Below are positions 59,333-64,000 of a stretch of DNA of 64,000 nt, piece after piece. A program made the position numbers and the translations under genes. Source of the stretch: Bagarius yarrelli (lineage: Eukaryota; Chordata; Actinopteri; Siluriformes; Sisoridae); NCBI GenBank assembly GCA_005784505.1, contig VCAZ01000075.1:2158001-2222000 (forward strand), read 5' to 3'. Under the pieces are notes generated by a model, which saw only the letters and a list, made by a program, of their open reading frames with translations, was not told where the DNA came from and did not search any database. Positions within the stretch are counted from its first letter, which is position 1. Every line of letters starts with the position of its first letter.

Positions 59333-60309
59333 GCTTAAATACTCTTTTATTAAAATATTTATCAAAAAAAAGTGGCAGGAGAAAACATACTAGATAAATT
59401 TATGATTAAAAGATTGTTGAATTACCCAATTTGTGATTAACGATCAATTCTGTTTTTCTTTTTAAAATGTAATAACAAGTTATACAGTTTACAAAAATAA
59501 CTCTTGGTGTAAAAACTTTTTAGATGAAAACATTTTCTCTGAGAGGGACAGAGAACACGAACACACACACACACACACACACATCTTTCCGGGCTTCAGA
59601 TCTTATTTGTATTTAAATTCCACCAATTTAAAGGCACAGTGTGGGACGTTAACACACATGGACACACATTTTGTAAGAAAAATTGAATGTTGTAGAATTT
59701 GGGAAATAACTGCTTTCAAAAATAAATGCAAAAAATATTGCCCCAAAAAATAAAGTAAAATAATTTGGTTGCACAAAAATGCATGATGGAAAAAAATGCA
59801 CTGAATTATTCATACAACAAGAAAAAAATTAAATAACTGAAAAAGTAATTTGAAAAAAACAACAACCCCGAAGTGTGTTTTTTTATTGATTGTCTTAAGC
59901 TAATTCCATGTCATGCCTTTTTAAGTAATTAAATTATACGGAAAATCCATTAATAGAGGAAGATGGTGCTCTGGGGAAAAGGTTGTCCGGGTGATGGAGG
60001 TTGTTATCCGATTTATCTAAAACTGAATGGAACAGAGAGAATCAGCGTGATAAAGAAAATAAAAGCAGGAAGTGTTGTGTACGTTGAGGAGCACAAAACA
60101 AACATGAAGATCTCTTTGGATACGTCCTGAATAACCAAATTATAACTGGAATTAAAGCGTGTGTAGGTTGTATGTTTAAACCGATCGTTGTGTAGATGGT
60201 TTTTAAAACATTATTGTTTTTTGTTTAACACACACATTATTTAAGCATGACACAATATCAACATAATGCACATAACTACATACTGGTGATTGTTGATTGT
60301 TTAAAGACG
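59333..60309. other. Unassigned DNA with (CA)n
   Basis: AT-rich sequence with a (CA)n run at 59,560-59,583. Nothing else recognised. Confidence 0.4.
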
Positions 60310-62190
60310 TTTAATCTTTTTGTTTGTTTATCAATGGGTTTTTGTTTGGCTGTTTGTTTGTTTGTTTGTTTAAAGAAATCTATTTGTTGGTTCATATTAA
60401 TGCTTTGTTTGAATTCATTTTATGATATTTTTCTCTGTTTGTTTGTTTGTTTAAAAGTGTTTTTCAGTTGGTTTAAATAGGCATTTGTTTGTATGTTTTA
60501 TTTGTTTGTTTAGAGCGGTCTATCAATACTTTATGTGGGTGTTTTTTCAGGAGGTTTAGGTTTGTTTGTTTGCTTGTATAAGGAGGTTCATACGTCGTTT
60601 ATATAGTGCTTTTGTTTAAGTTTATTTTAAGCTATGTTTGTTTGTTTAGAAGTGTTTTTAGTTGGTTTTAAATGGTTATTTGTTTGTGTATTTTATTTGA
60701 TTGTTTAAGGATGCCTATCAGTGGTTTGTGCGGGTGTTTGTTCAGAAGATTTAGGCATGTTTGTTTGTATAAGGACGTTATATCAGTTGGTTTATATTTA
60801 TGCTTTTTGTTAGAGTTTATTTTAAAGTATGTTTGTCTGTCTGTTTGTTTGTTTGTTTGTTTAGAAGTGTTTTTAAGTTGGTTAAAATGTTTGTATATTT
60901 TGTTTCTTTGTTTAGAGATGCCTATCAATGGTTTATGTGCGTGTTTGTTTAGAAGGTTTAGGTATGTTTGTTTGTTTGTATAGGGAAGTTCATCAGTTGG
61001 TTTATATTTATGCTTTTTGTTTAAGTTTTGTTCAGAACTGTTGTTCATTTGGTTAAAATAGGTGTTTGTTTGGCTGTTTGTTTAAGGAAGTCTATCAGCT
61101 GGTTTATATTGGTGCTTTTTGTTAGAGTTTATTTTAAAGTATGTTTGTCTGTCTGTTTGTTTGTTTGTATAGGGAAGTTCATCAGTTGGTTTATATTTAT
61201 GCTTTTTGTTTTTGTTTTTTTTAGGTATGTTTGTCTGTTTGTTTAGAAGTGTTTTTCAGTTGGTTTAAATGGGGATTTGTTTGTATATTTAATTTAATTG
61301 TTTAGAAATGCCTATCAACGGTTTATATGGGTGTTTGTTCAGGAGGTTTAGGTTTGTTTGTTTGTAAAGGAATGTCCTTCTGTTGGTTTATATTACTGTT
61401 TTACATTTAAACATTTAAGGTATGTTAGTTTTTTAATGTTTGTTAGTTGATTTAAATGGGTATTTGTTTATGGATGCTTATCGATGGTTTATGTGGGTGT
61501 TTGTTTGGCTAAGGATGTTTATCTGTTGGTTATATCAGTGTTTTTTGTTTAAGAGTTTTAAGTAATGTGCTTGTTTATGTGGTTTGGAAACTAGTTAATT
61601 TATTTTGTTGTCTGTCTTATTTTGCTTTATCAGTAGGTTTCTATGAGTGCTTTTGTTTAGGAGGTTTAGGTTAAGTTTGTTTCAAAATGTTTATTAGTTA
61701 ATTTATATTGGTCTTTTTTTAAAGAAGTTTGAGTATTTTATTTAAGGTAGTTTTATTTGTTAAGAAGGTGTTTGTCAAATTAGAGTTTGTTTGGGTATTT
61801 GTTTGAGTATTTTGTTTCTTTTTTTGGTTTAGGGATGTTTTAGCGGATTATGTGGGTGTTTGTCTTTTAAGAATGTTAAGGAAATTTGTTTATTTATGTA
61901 CTTTTGTAAGTGTTTATCATTTAATATTTATGGGTGTTTATGTTTAAGGATTTTAAGGCATGTGTTTGTTCATGATTGTTTGTTTACTTGTTTAGAAATG
62001 TTTGTCAGTTGGTTTAAATGAATATTTGTTTGTATATTTTGTTTTTTTTGTTTGTTTAAGGATGCCTATCAGGGATTTATGTTAGTTTGTTTAGGAGTTT
62101 TAGGTATTGGTTTATCTATTGTGTTTCTATACTTGTTAAAATATGCAGTAGGTTTTGTGGGTGTTTGTTTGTTTAGCAGATTTGGGAATT
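60310..62190 (+). repeat. TTTG-rich higher-order tandem repeat
   Basis: A unit of about 170-215 bp recurs with divergence. It contains 'gtttagaagtgtttttcagt', 'tggtttaaatggg', 'atttgtttgtatatttt', 'gatgcctatcaatggtttat', 'gtgggtgtttgttcaggagg', 'tttaggtatgtttgtttg', 'gaagttcatcagttggttta' and 'tatttatgctttttgtt'. Starts of the 'agaagtgtttttcagtt' block fall near 60,449, 60,644, 60,859, 61,030, 61,241 and about 62,000. Strong strand asymmetry: T and G on plus, little C. Frames on both strands are repeat artefacts. Confidence 0.85.
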
Positions 62191-62272
62191 GGCTTAATTA
62201 TAAACACTTCTAACAAAAAAAAAGTGAATAATTAAGCCAAATTCCTTAAACAAACAAACACCCACATAACCT
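62151..62272. repeat. Inverted repeat 1 (hairpin)
   Basis: Left arm 62,151-62,210 and right arm 62,221-62,272 are complementary over about 45-50 bp with one small indel. Shared core: 'gtgggtgtttgtttgttta' and 'ttggcttaatta'. The arm sequence is itself a piece of the TTTG-rich unit, so the array folds back on itself here. Confidence 0.9.
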
Positions 62273-62285
62273 AAATGCACACAAT

Positions 62286-62365
62286 CGGTTCAGCCGAAAG
62301 CTTCTTGATTCTCTGCATAGCACCTCTGAGATATGCAGAGAACCAAGAGGCTTTCGGCTGAACAG
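62286..62365. repeat. Inverted repeat 2 (hairpin)
   Basis: Arms of 34 bp with about 4 mismatches ('gttcagccgaaagc' and 'ctctgcata' shared) around a 12-base loop at 62,320-62,331. A 22-bp direct repeat (units starting at 62,357 and 62,379) links it to the next hairpin. Confidence 0.93.
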
Positions 62366-62387
62366 AATTTGTGTTTCTGCTGAACAG

Positions 62388-62488
62388 AATTTGTGTTTCA
62401 TGTCGATCAGGAAATTTGTTCAAACCGAATTTTACCTTCTTTAAAACTCGCTTTGAACAAATTTCCTGATCGACATGAAACACAAATT
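62388..62488. repeat. Inverted repeat 3, perfect 37-bp arms
   Basis: Left arm 62,388-62,424 and right arm 62,452-62,488 are exact reverse complements, with a 27-base loop. The core is 'catgtcgatcaggaaatttg'. A perfect stem in otherwise decayed DNA suggests recent origin or gene conversion. Confidence 0.96.
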
Positions 62489-63289
62489 CAAGGCTCTTTC
62501 ACTCCATGTGGGTTATTGAATGCTGAAGGGTTGAGGTGCGCTGCTGAATCACTCTTGCCTCGGCTATTATAAATGAAGAGTAGTGTGACGCACAATGGTA
62601 TTGTTTAAATTCACTGCATGTTTGTTTTTGTCTTATAGTTTAATACTCCATGCATATTAAAAAGTCAATCAATATTTTATAGACTATAATTAAAGGTCCA
62701 AAAGGTGTTTGTATACAGAAACATTTTTGTTCTGCGGGTTGAAAGTTTTCACATCTCAAAAGCAATCATTAAGTTAATTGGTTTAAATGCGTATATATGT
62801 ATATATATTTATATATTCAGTGGAAGAAGTAGAACCAAGAAATCAAATGTTGATCCATTTGATCCAAAACGTCCAATCAAAATGTTGATCATTTTTTTTC
62901 ATGATAAAATGAAGTAAATCATATAATCAGAAATGTCAAATTAATTACTTCAAAGTTTGACTAAATTTTGTTGACAGAAATTTCCAACAGGTTTATGTTG
63001 ATGCACTTGAGCGGTGTGCGCTATACCGGTACTGGAAATTCCACAATTTCACTGATTTTGGTATTTTATAAGTTGCTGTAGGAAAGTTGTGGCCAGTGAT
63101 ATAATTATGCTCGGTATAAGAAAACATTATGTTTTTTTTTTTTTCGCGTGCCAGTGCTGAATAACAGTAAAATCAGTAGCCAGGTGACGTGAATGTCCAC
63201 AGCACAACTGACTGCAGTGGCGTATTATAACTAGTCAGATCAACAAAAACAAAGAACTCGACATTACAAAATCATTTTGTAGCCGTTTT
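62489..63289. other. Unassigned non-coding DNA
   Basis: No gene or repeat recognised; a short AT-alternating patch lies at about 62,792-62,818. Confidence 0.4.
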
Positions 63290-63480
63290 ACGATGATGTT
63301 ATGTTGTTGTTTGTTTAGAGATTTTGAAAACGTTTGTTTCGAGGTGTTTACTAGTCAGTTTTTTTTTGTTTAGGGATTCTTATCAGTGGTTTAATCGGGT
63401 GGTTTAATCGGGGGGGGGGGGTTGTTTAGGTGGTTTGCAACCTAGTTTATTAATTCACAGTTTGTTTAAAGATGTCTATC
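63290..63480 (+). repeat. Outlying TTTG-rich segment with G run
   Basis: Resumes motifs of the 60.3-62.2 kb array ('gttgtttgtttagagatttt', 'gtttagggattcttatcagt', 'gtttaaagatgtctatc') after about 0.8 kb of other sequence. Contains a run of about 12 G at 63,410-63,421, next to a 13-bp duplication of 'ggtttaatcggg'. Confidence 0.6.
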
Positions 63481-63937
63481 TTGTTTTGTTTTACTGAAGT
63501 TACTGAATTAAATTAACGGACAAACCAGTTGGTTAATGTGTTTTATTGGTTATGATTTGTAAGTATTGGTTTACTTATGTAGAAGGAGCTTTGGAACATC
63601 TAAAAATCCGTTTTTTGGTTTTTTTTTTTGTTATAACAGTTAATAACTGTTATGTAAGAAAATGATTTGTCTATCAATACATAGATCAATACTGATTCCT
63701 GGTACAAAAGCCCAAACTGTTGGAATAAACAACAGCGAAACAGCGAGACTAAGTATGTGAGACGAGTAGTATGTATGCGAGGGGTAGTGTTCTTAGCTTT
63801 AAATACTTCAGAGGAAGAAAACAAGGGTTAAATTGCCCTCGTTTATCATCATCGTCATCATCCAAATTAAACCTTATTTAACTATATTCATTTTACATGT
63901 CATGTGAGAATATTGACATGGCAGATGGTGGGGGGAT
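63481..63937. other. Unassigned DNA with repeat-E-like piece
   Basis: 63,735-63,930 shows repeat-E-like wording ('gtatgtgagacgagtagtat' and 'catgtcatgtgagaatattg' then 'acatggcagatg'). Otherwise nothing recognised. Confidence 0.35.
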
Positions 63938-64000
63938 GTGGTAGCGCAGTGGTTGAAGTGTTAGACTGCTATCTGGAAGATTGCGGTTTGATTCCCATCA
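63938..64000 (+). mobile_element. SINE-A head, cut by window edge
   Basis: 'gtggtagcgcagtggttgaa', 'gtgttagactgctatctgga', then the B-box-like 'ggtttgattccc'. The rest lies beyond the window. Confidence 0.75.

Noticed and set aside
60247..61246. ORFs of 72-126 codons, some looking like membrane proteins (VCLFVCLFV) or Asn/Lys-rich proteins
   Set aside because: They are translations of the TTTG-rich tandem repeat, present on both strands and without start or domain context.

Overview
This is vertebrate nuclear DNA, almost certainly teleost and probably from an otophysan such as a catfish. The evidence is an AT-rich, CpG-poor background, no long open frames, abundant AT, CA, CT and TCTA microsatellites, and dense fish-type repeats. 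Those repeats include many tRNA-derived SINEs whose tail reads 'ctctggataagggcgtctg' and then 'ccaaatgctgtaaatg'. They also include Tc1-like transposases, an RTE-type LINE, and L2/CR1-like LINEs. The catfish placement is an inference from recognised repeats, not a database result. I found no intact protein-coding gene, rRNA gene or tRNA gene. Essentially all short ORFs are chance frames, low-complexity frames or pieces of dead transposons.

Layout. 0-5 kb: a LINE tail, a SINE inserted into another SINE with an 8-bp target duplication, and a dead Tc1-like transposase. 5-19 kb: microsatellites, a 27-bp minisatellite, eight SINE copies, a hAT-like MITE with CAGGGGTC ends, and an inverted-repeat element carrying a 105-bp tandem duplication (14.26-15.31 kb). 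19-29 kb: mostly featureless, with a few MITE-like repeats and a 5'-truncated LINE end flanked by a candidate target duplication (25.2 kb). 29.9-30.8 kb: an L2-like LINE interrupted by a Tc1 relic. 31.47-32.03 kb: the only CpG-dense block in the window, with a TATA-like box and two splice-donor-like sites; it is the best candidate for a real gene's promoter and untranslated first exon, reading rightwards. About 0.8 kb after it lies a roughly 600-bp CT tract.

35-48 kb: scattered SINEs, a Tc1 C-terminal scrap, one uncertain 86-codon minus-strand ORF (40.9-41.1 kb), and a minus-strand LINE that has lost most of its reverse transcriptase (42.1-43.4 kb). 49.2-52.2 kb: a diverged tandem duplication whose first copy was split by a Tc1-like transposon, now dead by a D-to-Y change in the catalytic triad among other lesions. 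54.4-56.9 kb: a decayed RTE-type LINE with endonuclease and reverse transcriptase remnants. 60.3-62.2 kb: a TTTG-rich higher-order tandem repeat with a unit of about 200 bp. It ends in three consecutive hairpins (62.15-62.49 kb), the last with perfect 37-bp arms.

Nothing here forms a pathway. The working relations are between repeats: SINEs with an L2-like LINE tail that could have mobilised them, transposons nested in older repeats, and duplications seeded in simple sequence. If a host gene is present, this window most likely holds its CpG-island promoter near 31.5-32.0 kb and part of a large first intron.
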